Below are positions 1-7,919 of a stretch of 10,861 bases of DNA, in pieces. Position numbers and translations under genes: made by a program. Source of the DNA: Caldithrix sp. (GTDB taxonomy: Bacteria; KSB1; UBA2214; DYKH01). The stretch lies in the NCBI GenBank assembly GCA_020722685.1, contig DYKH01000146.1, positions 1-10,861 of the forward strand. The letters are read 5' to 3'. How positions within the stretch are numbered: the stretch's first letter is position 1; each line of letters starts with the position of its first letter. A model generated the notes under the pieces. It was given only the letters and a program-made list of their open reading frames with translations. It was not told the origin of the DNA and ran no database searches.

Positions 1-331
1 GGAATGCTTTTGGCCTTTCTTCGCCAATAGGTACGCATTTGCCGGATGAACCTTACTGGAATAGGGAATGAATAAGACAAACAGGGTTATTTCACTTGGC
101 GGCATTGCATGATATTTGTCTACCCTGTGATCGATTGCGCTTTTTTCCTTTGTGAGGTCTTTGTTAGAAAAACGACTGCTCAGCCGTTTACATCAGTTGA
201 TAGTTACCAAAATCCAAATCGCCGCAAAGGCGTTGCCGCAAAGCTGTTTTTCCTCTCACTTGTGCGGCGGCAGTCAAATGGATCAAACGAGTTTCGATAA
301 CAAAAAGAACAATTCAGATGCGGAGCGAACC
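1..331. other. Leader region with no supportable gene
   Basis: No convincing coding region lies here. Short open frames exist, but they show no domain, no export signal and no ribosome binding site. The stretch holds a direct repeat of GCCGCAAAG (221-229 and 235-243). The second copy can pair with CTT-G-TGCGGC at 259-268 (one bulged G at 262), giving a possible 9-bp hairpin with a 15-base pyrimidine-rich loop about 64 bases before the start codon at 332. I found no clear -35/-10 pair and no Bacteroidota-type -7 box. The promoter of the beta-helix gene should lie here, but I cannot point to it. Confidence 0.5.
322..325 (+). promoter_or_regulatory. Ribosome binding site deciding the start at 332
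   Basis: GGAG sits 6 bases before the ATG at 332. The open frame continues upstream to an ATG at 152, but the 60 extra residues are polar and unlike an exported protein's N-terminus. Starting at 332 places a hydrophobic export signal exactly at the N-terminus. Confidence 0.7.
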
Positions 332-2599
332 ATGAAGGTGAAATTGACATTCATTTGCCTAACCATGCTTTTAGTTCAGATTCACTGCAATTCGCAACAG
401 AAAACAGGAACGGCATTCTATGTCTCCTTAGCCGGCAACGATTCTTGGTCCGGCAGGCTGCCAGCGTCGAACAAAGCCCAAACCGACGGGCCTTTTGCTT
501 CTCTGCAACGCGCGCAGATCGCTGTTAGGGAGTTTAAGCAAAATGGGCCTCTACCCAAAGGCGGTATCACTGTATTCTTGCGTCAGGGCGACTATTCCCT
601 GAGCAAGACTCTCAGGCTGACGGCTGAGGATTCCGGCGCTAAGGACGCTCCCATCATTTGGCGGGCCTTGGCCGAGGAAAAGGTGTCGTTTTCCGGCAGC
701 AAGGCTTTGACTGATTTCGCATCGATAAAAGATAGCTCCTTGCTTCAACGAATTGACAAGGCGCTCCGGGACAAGATTCACCAAATCGACCTTAAAGCAA
801 ACGGGATTGTCGAGTATGGCGAAATCACCCCGCGCGGCGGACCGGGAATGGAATTGTTCTGGAAGAATCAGCGCATGACCCTTGCCCGCTATCCCAATGC
901 AGGCTGGCTGCGAATTGCCGACGTGCCGCAATCCGGTGCCAAGCTTTTCAACCTGGGACTGGAGCGCGAGAAGCGTTTTGACGGAGTCCCAGTCGGCAGG
1001 CATTACGGGCGCATTTCCTTCAGCGAGGATCGGCCCAAGCATTGGTCGCCGGAAAACGAAATCTATCTTCACGGCTATTGGACTTGGGATTGGAGCGACT
1101 CGTACCAAAGGGTCCGATCCATCGATGCCGGACGGGGCGAGATCACCATTGCGGAGCCGCATCATCATTACGGCTACACCAAGAATCAGCGCTATTATTT
1201 CCTCAATGTCTTGGAGGAGCTGGATCAGCCGGGCGAGTGGGTGCTGGATCGTAAGAAGGGAATTCTCTATTTCTGGCCGCCAACCGCAATTGCCGACGGA
1301 CAGGCTTTCGTCTCGGTTCTTGATGAGCCGCTGATCTCACTGGACAATTGCGAATATGTCACTATTCAAGGCATCAAGTTTCAGTATTCCCGCGGCAGTG
1401 GAATCGCGCTCCGCGGCGGCAAGCACAATCTCGTCGCCGGCTGCGCTTTCTCCTATCTGGGCAAGGATGCAGTGATCATCGACGGCGGACAACACAATGG
1501 CGTTAGCGGATGCGACATCTTCGATGTGGCCATGGGCGGCATTATTCTCAAAGGCGGGGATCGGAAAACGCTGACGCCGGCGCACAACTTTGCCACCAAC
1601 AACCACATTCATCATTTCAGTCAATGGGTGCGCACGTCGCAACTCGCGGTCAATATTTCCGGGGTAGGAAATCGCATCGCCAATAACCTGATTCACGACG
1701 CGCCGCACGAGGGCATCTATCTGAGCGGCAACGAGCACCTCGTCGAGTACAATGAAATCCATTCCATCACCCAGGAGACCGGCGACGCCGGCGCCATTCA
1801 TACCGGCAGGGATTGGACTTGGCGTGGGAATGTCATTCGTTACAATTATATTCACGATCTTCAGGGTCCCGGCCTGCACGGCGTTATGGGCATTTACCTG
1901 GATGATTGGGCCAGCGGTTTTACGGTATTCGGCAATGTCCTCTTCAAGGCAGGACGCGCCACGCTCATCGGCGGCGGGCGAGACAACGTGGTTGAGAACA
2001 ATGTTTACATCCAATGCAGCCCTTCGCTGCATGTGGATGCTCGCGGCTTGAGCTGGGCCGGCTACTACTTTGATGGAACGCTCACCACCTTGGAAGATCG
2101 AATGAAGGAGGTAGATTACAGCCAACCCCCATACAGCGAAAAGTATCCCCAGCTATTAAAGCTGTACGAGGATGAACCGGCGGTTCCCAAAAACAACAAG
2201 ATCGTTCGTAACGTCTCTTACGGCGGGCGCTGGATCGATGTCTATGACTATTGGGCGTTTGATTTTTCCCTGGTGACCATGAAGGACAATCTCATAGCCG
2301 ATCCGGAGTTGTGCCGACGACGGCTGCCCGGCCAATCAGGATGGGATCCGTACTATCTAAACATCGACCTCAAAGAGGGGTATGAAACATACCGCTTCGG
2401 CGACCCGAAAATCATGGCGGAATTCAAAGACAACCAGATCATCGATGGCGACCCTGGTTTTGTTGACCTCAGCAAAGGCAACTTTTTGCTAAAGAAAGAC
2501 TCACCGGCCTTCAAATTGGGTTTCCGGCAAATTCCCGTGGAGAAGATCGGGTTGTACAAAGATGATCATCGGAAACAACTTGCCAAGCGAGGTCGATGA
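332..2599 (+). CDS. Secreted right-handed parallel beta-helix protein, GH141-like glycosidase
   Basis: A 755-residue exported protein. Residues 1-19 form a hydrophobic signal (MKVKLTFICLTMLLVQIHC). Cys19 could be lipidated, but the -1 His makes a poor lipobox, so type I cleavage is also possible. Residues 28-130 match the usual opening of this family (FYVSLAGNDSWSG, then VFLRQGDYSL and LTAEDSGAKDAPIIW). Then come LFWKNQRMTLARYPN (175-189), HGYWTWDWSDSYQ (247-259) and GEWVLDRKKGILYFWPP (301-317), all typical of GH141-type proteins. Residues ~335-570 are repeated short beta-helix coils rich in N, G and H (NNHIHHFS, NNLIHDAPHEGIYLSGN, YNYIHDL). Asp485 in GDAGAI and Asp524/525 in YLDD are the likely active-site acids; I recall a similarly spaced Asp pair being needed in a characterised GH141, which should be checked by alignment. 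The tail IPVEKIGLYKD is also family-like. Known GH141 members act as alpha-L-fucosidase or xylanase, so the substrate cannot be read from sequence. The gene stands alone on its strand and converges on the GH92 gene. Confidence 0.85.
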   Translation: MKVKLTFICLTMLLVQIHCNSQQKTGTAFYVSLAGNDSWSGRLPASNKAQTDGPFASLQRAQIAVREFKQNGPLPKGGITVFLRQGDYSLSKTLRLTAEDSGAKDAPIIWRALAEEKVSFSGSKALTDFASIKDSSLLQRIDKALRDKIHQIDLKANGIVEYGEITPRGGPGMELFWKNQRMTLARYPNAGWLRIADVPQSGAKLFNLGLEREKRFDGVPVGRHYGRISFSEDRPKHWSPENEIYLHGYWTWDWSDSYQRVRSIDAGRGEITIAEPHHHYGYTKNQRYYFLNVLEELDQPGEWVLDRKKGILYFWPPTAIADGQAFVSVLDEPLISLDNCEYVTIQGIKFQYSRGSGIALRGGKHNLVAGCAFSYLGKDAVIIDGGQHNGVSGCDIFDVAMGGIILKGGDRKTLTPAHNFATNNHIHHFSQWVRTSQLAVNISGVGNRIANNLIHDAPHEGIYLSGNEHLVEYNEIHSITQETGDAGAIHTGRDWTWRGNVIRYNYIHDLQGPGLHGVMGIYLDDWASGFTVFGNVLFKAGRATLIGGGRDNVVENNVYIQCSPSLHVDARGLSWAGYYFDGTLTTLEDRMKEVDYSQPPYSEKYPQLLKLYEDEPAVPKNNKIVRNVSYGGRWIDVYDYWAFDFSLVTMKDNLIADPELCRRRLPGQSGWDPYYLNIDLKEGYETYRFGDPKIMAEFKDNQIIDGDPGFVDLSKGNFLLKKDSPAFKLGFRQIPVEKIGLYKDDHRKQLAKRGR

Positions 2600-2627
2600 A
2601 AAACTGCTTCTCTGAGCCCCGTTGTTA

Positions 2628-2642
2628 TTTGAGTAACTCAAA
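2628..2642. repeat. 15-bp palindrome after the beta-helix gene
   Basis: TTTGAGT-A-ACTCAAA is a perfect dyad around one central base, beginning 29 bases after the stop codon at 2599. As RNA it could form a 6-bp stem with a TAA loop. No T-run follows, so it is not a standard intrinsic terminator. It may simply be chance. Confidence 0.3.
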
Positions 2643-2656
2643 GCCGGAAAGGCCTA

Positions 2657-2726
2657 TCAAACCGCCAATGAACGCTAATGTACGCAAATGGCAATTCGCG
2701 TCTATTCGCGTTCATTCGCGGTTTGA
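2657..2726. repeat. Long imperfect inverted repeat between convergent genes
   Basis: The left arm (2657-2689) and right arm (2694-2726) are reverse complements at 28 of 33 positions around a 4-base loop GGCA. The right arm is itself periodic: ATTCGCGT-like units recur every 10 bases (2694, 2704, 2714), and the left arm carries AATGAACGCT and AATGTACGCA. From general knowledge, AATGAACGC/GCGTTCATT repeats of this style are scattered in many environmental bacterial genomes. The element lies 57 bases past the beta-helix stop and 51 bases past the GH92 stop. It could serve both genes as a bidirectional terminator or mRNA 3' end, although there is no T-run on either side. Confidence 0.8.
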
Positions 2727-2777
2727 GATTCTTTAGGGAGAACGCATTGCCTTTACCCATCCATGCCCAAGAACGGC

Positions 2778-5126
2778 TCATTTCATCTCCGGCTTGGGAC
2801 ACATCTCGAAGCGTAGCCTCCCACCCTTTGCGATCTCGTTATGTCGCAGATAGGTTCGGTCCAGAAGCGCATCGTTGAGCCATGCCTTCCGCCAATAGAT
2901 GTTCTGCGGCGAGTAGTTGTCGGCCGTGATGGTGAGAAAATTCTCACCAATTCGGACCCTTGCCTCTTTGAAAAGCGGCGCGCCCAATTGATAGCGATCC
3001 ATGCCCGCTACCGGATAAAATCCCAGGGCGCTGAAGACATACCAAGCGGAAAGGGTGCCGCCGTCGTCGTTGCCGTCGAGTCCGTTGAAGCTGTCGCCGT
3101 ACTTGTGATCGAGAATCCAGCGCACCCATTTTTGCGTCAAGTCCGGACGACCGGCGGAGTTGAAAAGATAAGCTGCATGCAAATCCGGTTGATTGCCATG
3201 CCAGTAGTAGGGTCCGGGATTCCAGGCTCCCATTTTTGCTTCAGACTTGGCAAAGAATGCCTCCAGCTCACTCACGAAATACTGGCGATTCTTGAACAGG
3301 GGAATGAGACCTTCGGGATCGTAGAATGGTCCCCAGCGCCACTGCAAAGCGCTGCCTTCCACATAGTCGTTCGTATATTTGCCGTCCTGATCGAAATACG
3401 TCAGCAGCAGCGGCTTGAACGGTTCGACAAACGTTCCGCTGGTATCCCTTGGCTGAAAATACTGTGTCTCGGGATTCCACAAATTCTTATAGTAGCCGGC
3501 ATGTTTTGCAAACAGAGCTGCATCGGCGTCATGACCGATCTCATTTGCCAGTTGCGCGATGGCGTGATCGGCCCAAGCAAATTCAATCGTACGCGAGACC
3601 GCTTCTTCCATCAGCTCGGCTGGACAGTAGCAAAATTTGAGGTAATGTTCCACTCCTTCCCGTCCTGAAAACCGACCTCGCTTGGGCGTCGGTTCCAAGG
3701 CCGTCCTGCACATGGCTTGGTAGGCCGTCTCCACGTCGAAATCGCGGATACCTTTGAGATACGAATCCGCGATCACCATGTCCGCCGGTGTGCCCAGCAT
3801 CGAGTTGGTGTAGCCATTTCCCGAGGGCCAGCGCGGCAGCCAGCCGCCTTGCTTGCACATTTCCACCAAAGAAACCAGCATATCGCGTTGATCATTCGGC
3901 GCAATCAAAGTATAAAGTGGATGCACGGTGCGAAAAGTGTCCCACAGCGACATATCGGTGAAATAGCGAAAGCCATCGGCCCTGTGCACCTGTTTGTCAA
4001 ATCCGAGATAGTCACCGTTCACATCATTGAACAGGGTAGGCATGAGAAAGGAATGATACAGAGCCGAATAAAAAATGGTCTTTTGCTTCTCGCTCCCTCC
4101 TTCGATTTGAATGAGCGACAGTTGCTTCTCCCAAGCGGCTTTTGCTTGCAGTAACACCTCTGCGAAGCCGCTCCCTCCTGTTTCAACTTTAAGATTGGCG
4201 CGGGCATTGGCAATACTCACGTAGGAAATCGCCAGCTTTAGTTCGATGACTTGCCGGCCGCCTTGTGATGCAAAGCCGAGATCGACACCGAGGTCATCGC
4301 TTTCAGCAGTCAATTGGCCGGGACTTGCCACTCCGTCGCTCCAAATTGAAGACGAATGGAAAGCCCTGTCGAAGCGTGCGACGAAATAGACGGTAATGCC
4401 GCCATAGCGCCCGGAGAAGGTACCGAAGGTTTTCGCCGACCCTTCTATCTCATGAGCTGCCGGCAAAAGGCGAAGCTTCCCTTCTCTGCTTCTCCCCTTT
4501 CCCAAGGCATGGGTGATCTTGATGAAGATGTGCGGGGTTTTACTTTTGGCAAATGTGTATCGATGCACGCCGACTCGCTGCGTGGCGGTTAGCTCGGCGA
4601 GGATGCGAGGTTCTGACAATCGAACCGCGTAATAGCCGGGAAAAGCAATTTCGTTCGTGTGGGAAAAGTGCACTGATGGGCTTTGTCGTTCCTCATTCTT
4701 GGAAAGCGCAGCATTCAAAGGAAAAACCAAAAAATGTCCGCCATCGGTGGCACCGGTGCCGCTCAATCGCGTGTGGCTAAAGCCGATAATCTTGTTGTCA
4801 CCGTAATAATAGCCGCTGGTGTTCAACGCCTTTTTGTTAATGAGAATGGAAGCTGTTTCCGGGCTCAGGCGAACCATGCCAAAAGGCAGGGTCGCTCCGG
4901 GAAAATTGTGGCCACAAACCCAGGGATAGCCGCCGCTGCCGACAAACGGATTGACCCATCGGCCAAGTTTGCCGGGCTGAACCGCGACCTTTAGACTTCC
5001 CGGCATGGCGTGGACGACGCGGTAGTAGTAAATCCCAATAGCAGAAAGGAAAAGTATGACGAGAAGCAACGGGATGCCGATAAGGCATGTAGTGATTTTC
5101 AGCAATCGTTTCAAGGCAAAGACCAT
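2778..5126 (-). CDS. GH92 alpha-mannosidase, membrane-anchored
   Basis: A 782-residue member of glycoside hydrolase family 92, calcium-dependent exo-alpha-mannosidases that invert configuration. Residues 12-34 are a long hydrophobic segment after KRLLK with no clear cleavage site, so it is probably an uncleaved anchor holding the enzyme in the inner membrane, facing the periplasm. The N-terminal beta-sandwich (~55-330) carries WVNPFVGSGG (57-66), HNFPGATLPFGMVRLSPET (73-91) and GFSHTRLSGTG (115-125). The (alpha/alpha)6 barrel (~345-775) carries LWDTFRTVHPLYTLI (394-408), GIRDFDVE (459-466), VEGSALQW (589-596; Glu590 aligns with the GH92 general acid), YWHGNQPDLHAAYLFN (641-656) and GNDDGGTLSAWYVFSALGFYP (685-705; the catalytic-base Asp region). 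GNQP replaces the GNEP I expect. Length fits the family. No Shine-Dalgarno is visible before the ATG at 5126. The gene follows another GH92 after a 299-bp gap. The exact linkage cleaved (alpha-1,2, 1,3, 1,4 or 1,6) cannot be told from sequence. Confidence 0.95.
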   Translation of the reverse strand: MVFALKRLLKITTCLIGIPLLLVILFLSAIGIYYYRVVHAMPGSLKVAVQPGKLGRWVNPFVGSGGYPWVCGHNFPGATLPFGMVRLSPETASILINKKALNTSGYYYGDNKIIGFSHTRLSGTGATDGGHFLVFPLNAALSKNEERQSPSVHFSHTNEIAFPGYYAVRLSEPRILAELTATQRVGVHRYTFAKSKTPHIFIKITHALGKGRSREGKLRLLPAAHEIEGSAKTFGTFSGRYGGITVYFVARFDRAFHSSSIWSDGVASPGQLTAESDDLGVDLGFASQGGRQVIELKLAISYVSIANARANLKVETGGSGFAEVLLQAKAAWEKQLSLIQIEGGSEKQKTIFYSALYHSFLMPTLFNDVNGDYLGFDKQVHRADGFRYFTDMSLWDTFRTVHPLYTLIAPNDQRDMLVSLVEMCKQGGWLPRWPSGNGYTNSMLGTPADMVIADSYLKGIRDFDVETAYQAMCRTALEPTPKRGRFSGREGVEHYLKFCYCPAELMEEAVSRTIEFAWADHAIAQLANEIGHDADAALFAKHAGYYKNLWNPETQYFQPRDTSGTFVEPFKPLLLTYFDQDGKYTNDYVEGSALQWRWGPFYDPEGLIPLFKNRQYFVSELEAFFAKSEAKMGAWNPGPYYWHGNQPDLHAAYLFNSAGRPDLTQKWVRWILDHKYGDSFNGLDGNDDGGTLSAWYVFSALGFYPVAGMDRYQLGAPLFKEARVRIGENFLTITADNYSPQNIYWRKAWLNDALLDRTYLRHNEIAKGGRLRFEMCPKPEMK

Positions 5127-5274
5127 TTCATGTTAAGTTATTCACTCTAATTTGGCGGGACGGGAACAGACTTGACTAATCTGATTCCGACCAAGATTAA
5201 CAACCCCCAAACATGGATGAAAAAACAGTGCAATGTAGAGATACTGGTCTCGTCGAGGTTTGGCAGTATTTCTG

Positions 5275-5408
5275 GACAGGATACCAGGATGGCGCGGATT
5301 TACAAGATGATCAATCTGGGAGGAATCGAATTAGAGCATGCAACTTCCTGGTAATGAATGATTGTCGGGTCCTGATCCGGTTAATCCGCAATATCCTGGC
5401 ATCCTGTC
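5275..5408. repeat. Long interrupted inverted repeat in the gap between the two GH92 genes
   Basis: The left arm at 5275-5313 begins GACAGGATACCAGGAT, continues to GCGGATTTAC and ends GATCA. The right arm at 5373-5408, read as its reverse complement, begins GACAGGATGCCAGGAT, continues to GCGGATTAAC and ends GGATCA. Over the first 26 positions 21 agree; the inner ends align only with a 3-base gap. About 59 bases separate the arms. The right arm ends 18 bases past the GH92 stop at 5426. CAGGAT words recur inside each arm. It resembles scattered non-coding dyad repeats of environmental genomes and has no coding content. The rest of the 5127-5274 stretch shows nothing I can name; the promoter of the GH92 gene at 5126 would be expected there. 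Confidence 0.75.
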
Positions 5409-5425
5409 GGCTTTGCGCCTTCGGG

Positions 5426-7813
5426 CTATTCAGCTTTGGATGCACCGGACATGGAAGGCGGCGCCGATTCGGGATCGCTTCCCCAATTCTTATTGGGCTC
5501 CGATCCCATCACAAAAGTCAGGTTTCCGCCATTCACAATGTCCTTGTGCTCGATCCATGGTTTGTTCAACACCTTGCCGTTCAGCGTCGCGGATTGGATG
5601 TATTTGTTCGCCGCCGACACGTTTTCGGCCTTGATGATGAATTTACCCTTTTTGTACGGACTATCCAGATGAATGTCCGCTTCCTCAAAAAGCGGAGTCC
5701 CGATGGCATAAACGCCTTGTCCCGGACAAACCGGGTAGAATCCCAAGGCGCTGAACACGTACCAGGAGGAAAGGGAACCCATATCCTCATTGCCACAGAT
5801 GCCACCAGGACCGATACGGTACAAGTCATCCATAATCCCGCGCACCTTTTCCTGAGTCTTCCACGGCATGCCGACATAATCGTACAAATAAGCAACGTGA
5901 TGTGATGGCTGGTTTCCATGCACATATTGCCCGATGGTACCGACCACACCCACGTATTTGGGGCCGGTAATTTCCGGGCTTATAGTGAAAAAAGTGTCCA
6001 GCCTGTCAGCAAATGCCTGCGACCCACCCAAAAGGCGGATCAGTCCTTGCACATCATGTGGCACGAACCAAAGATACTGCCAGGCGTTGGATTCGGTGTA
6101 GTGACGATTGGGCATTCTGCCCACCCAAAGCGGATCAAAACAGTCATAATAAGAATGCTCGCCCTCAGTAGCGATAGCAGGCTGATCGTCACATACCTTA
6201 AGCCAGGAACCATCCAGTTTTTTGGGACGCATGAACTGTGTCTCCGAATCGAAGATATTCTGATAATAGCTGGCCCTTTTCAGAAACATGTCGCGGTCCG
6301 CCTCCTTGCCTAAAGCCTGCGCCATTTGCGCTATGCACCAGTCATCGTAACAGAATTCGAGAGTGTTGGACACCGATTCGGTAACCCGGTCGGCAGGTAC
6401 GAAGCCAAGATGGAGGTAGTGTTCAAGACCCGCGCGGGCTATTTCTGGATCAAGCGGAGCAGGAGGTAGTTCCGTGGCCTTTTTGCGCATGAACTCGTAA
6501 AGACTTTCCGCATCAAAATCGCGGAATCCTTTCATGTAGGCATCGACCACGATGGGCACGAGATGATCCCCTACCATGCCCTGTCCGAACTTGTTACGAA
6601 AATGCTGCGCCGGCAGCCAGCCGTACTCCCGACACTTTGCCTCGATGGATTGCAGCATGTCATTGACGTGTTCAGGGGCAATCAAGGTCATGAGCGGATG
6701 TTCCGAGCGAAAGGTGTCCCAGGCAAGAAAGGTCGGAAAAAAATCAAAGCCGTTGGCCGTATGCACCTTGCCGTCCATGCCAAAGTATTGGCCGTCCACG
6801 TCGTTGGAGATCCATTGGGCAACCAAAGCGTGATAGAGCGCGGTATAGAAAATCTGTCGCTGCGCATCGGTTCCGCCTGTGATTTTGACTCGATTCAGAT
6901 ATTCGTTCCAGGTTTTTCTCGCCGCCAACCGGACTTGCTCAAAATCCCAGCCGGGAATTTCCCTGTCAATGTTCTTACGCGCCGCATCGACGCCCACATA
7001 GGACAGTCCCACCTTCACCAAAATCGCTTCGTTCTTCCTTGTGCAATAATTCACAAAGACGCCCACATTCTCGCCCGTCTCGGCTGTCTTGTACGGATAC
7101 AGACTCTGCCGCGATTCCGGCGTTTTGTAGTCGACGTCCCAGGTTCCATAAGTAGCGAACGGCTTGCTAAACCGAGCCACAAAATACAGGATGCCGCCTT
7201 GAACGCTTTTGTAGCCTTCGACTTCGCTATTGCTGACAAATCGGACGTGAGAATGGCCTTTGGGGTGGCGGCCGATAATGTGGCCAAGGTCGAGGATCAC
7301 GCGAGCGTTTCTTGCCTGAGGGAAGGTGTAGCGGTGCATGCCGACCCGCCGGGTGACGGTCAATTCAACGCGGATATCATTTTCCTTGAGCAGGACCGAA
7401 TAATAGCCCGGCGAGGCGACCTCGTCTTTGTGGTCAAAGCGGGAGCGGTAACCCTGATCGGGATCAGCGGACGGACCGGGTTGAATCTCTATTCGGTCTC
7501 CAATAGTCGGCATGAGGAGGATGTCGCCCAACAGGGCCGCACCGGTGCCGCTGAAATGGGTGTGGCTGAAACCTATGATGGAGTTATCCGCGTGCTGGTA
7601 GCCGCCGCTGTAGTTCCAGCCTTCGGTGCCGGTATCAGGACTAAGCTGCACCATGCCGAACGGCATTGCAGCGCCGGGGAAGGTGTGGGCAAAGAAATCC
7701 GTGCCGATGAAGGGGTCTACATCGTCTACCGGTTCATTTGTAACACAGGAAAGATGGATGAATTCAGCTATAAAAAAGCTTATGAAGACCGGGAAGTATC
7801 TGAGATGTCGCAT
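5426..7813 (-). CDS. GH92 alpha-mannosidase, lipoprotein-like
   Basis: A 795-residue GH92 enzyme and a clear but distant paralogue of the neighbouring GH92. The N-terminus is a signal peptide ending at Cys23 (FIHLSC). Ser at -1 suits a lipobox but His at -3 does not, so lipidation is likely rather than certain. The N-terminal sandwich (~30-310) shows DPFIGTDFFAHTFPGAAMPF (33-52), GMVQLSPDTG (53-62) and GFSHTHFSGTGAA (81-93). The barrel (~315-770) shows WDTFRSEHPLMTLIAPEH (365-382), GFRDFDAESLYEFM (429-442), YTESNAWQYLWFVPHDVQGL (572-591; Glu574 aligns with the general acid), YVHGNQPSHHVAYLY (630-644) and GNEDMGSLSSWYVFSALGFY (674-693). The final ~22 residues are a Ser/Pro/Ala-rich tail beyond the usual end. 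AAGGA lies 8 bases before the ATG at 7813, and a 24-bp dyad lies 37 bases upstream. This GH92 keeps the AWQY...HD form of the acid motif, which the neighbour has changed, so the two probably differ in linkage preference. Confidence 0.96.
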   Translation of the reverse strand: MRHLRYFPVFISFFIAEFIHLSCVTNEPVDDVDPFIGTDFFAHTFPGAAMPFGMVQLSPDTGTEGWNYSGGYQHADNSIIGFSHTHFSGTGAALLGDILLMPTIGDRIEIQPGPSADPDQGYRSRFDHKDEVASPGYYSVLLKENDIRVELTVTRRVGMHRYTFPQARNARVILDLGHIIGRHPKGHSHVRFVSNSEVEGYKSVQGGILYFVARFSKPFATYGTWDVDYKTPESRQSLYPYKTAETGENVGVFVNYCTRKNEAILVKVGLSYVGVDAARKNIDREIPGWDFEQVRLAARKTWNEYLNRVKITGGTDAQRQIFYTALYHALVAQWISNDVDGQYFGMDGKVHTANGFDFFPTFLAWDTFRSEHPLMTLIAPEHVNDMLQSIEAKCREYGWLPAQHFRNKFGQGMVGDHLVPIVVDAYMKGFRDFDAESLYEFMRKKATELPPAPLDPEIARAGLEHYLHLGFVPADRVTESVSNTLEFCYDDWCIAQMAQALGKEADRDMFLKRASYYQNIFDSETQFMRPKKLDGSWLKVCDDQPAIATEGEHSYYDCFDPLWVGRMPNRHYTESNAWQYLWFVPHDVQGLIRLLGGSQAFADRLDTFFTISPEITGPKYVGVVGTIGQYVHGNQPSHHVAYLYDYVGMPWKTQEKVRGIMDDLYRIGPGGICGNEDMGSLSSWYVFSALGFYPVCPGQGVYAIGTPLFEEADIHLDSPYKKGKFIIKAENVSAANKYIQSATLNGKVLNKPWIEHKDIVNGGNLTFVMGSEPNKNWGSDPESAPPSMSGASKAE

Positions 7814-7821
7814 GGTTCCTT

Positions 7822-7826
7822 TCCTT
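7822..7826 (-). promoter_or_regulatory. Ribosome binding site of the GH92 gene at 7813
   Basis: Read on the minus strand, AAGGA (inside AAAAGGA) lies 8 bases before the ATG at 7813. A second AGGA at 7817-7820 is too close to the start to be the main site. This supports the start that gives an N-terminal export signal. Confidence 0.6.
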
Positions 7827-7850
7827 TTGCGGGTGCTTCAATTTCGCGTG

Positions 7851-7874
7851 GGTGGCCAAGAATTCTTGATCACC
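7851..7874. promoter_or_regulatory. 24-bp palindrome, candidate operator upstream of GH92
   Basis: The site reads GGTG, two bases, CAAGAATTCTTG, two bases, CACC. Twenty of 24 positions are symmetric, including an unbroken 12-bp centre at 7857-7868. It lies 37 bases before the GH92 start codon at 7813, where a repressor or activator dimer would act. No matching site was seen upstream of the other three genes, and no regulator gene is in the window. It could also be the base of a 5' UTR hairpin. Confidence 0.5.
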
Positions 7875-7919
7875 TAAATTTCTAAGATGAGCCATACTAC
7901 CATGACAGGAAAGCCCTCC

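Noticed and set aside
141..150. T-run in the leader as an intrinsic terminator
   Set aside because: There is no GC-rich stem directly before it.
109..300. A 63-codon open frame in the leader
   Set aside because: It has no ribosome binding site, no homology I recognise and a low-complexity, non-coding look.
152..331. N-terminal extension of the beta-helix protein from an earlier ATG
   Set aside because: The extra 60 residues are polar and would bury the export signal; GGAG before the ATG at 332 fits better.
1337..2125. A 262-codon minus-strand open frame within the beta-helix gene
   Set aside because: It is antisense to the beta-helix coils. Its apparent regularity mirrors the repetitive coding of the real protein.
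2657..2726. CRISPR-like array, because of the repeated ATTCGCGT units
   Set aside because: The units repeat every 10 bases without spacers and form one hairpin; no cas gene is present.
2841..3668. A 275-codon plus-strand open frame opposite the other GH92 gene
   Set aside because: It is antisense to the GH92 barrel motifs, with no recognisable family, no export signal and no ribosome binding site.
5213..5905. A plus-strand open frame running from the gap into the GH92 3' end
   Set aside because: Its first part translates the inverted repeat and the rest is antisense to GH92, so it is not a gene remnant I can support.
6563..7885. A 440-codon open frame on the plus strand opposite the GH92 gene
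   Set aside because: It lies wholly antisense to clear GH92 motifs, shows no domain of its own and is a by-product of the codon use of the real gene.
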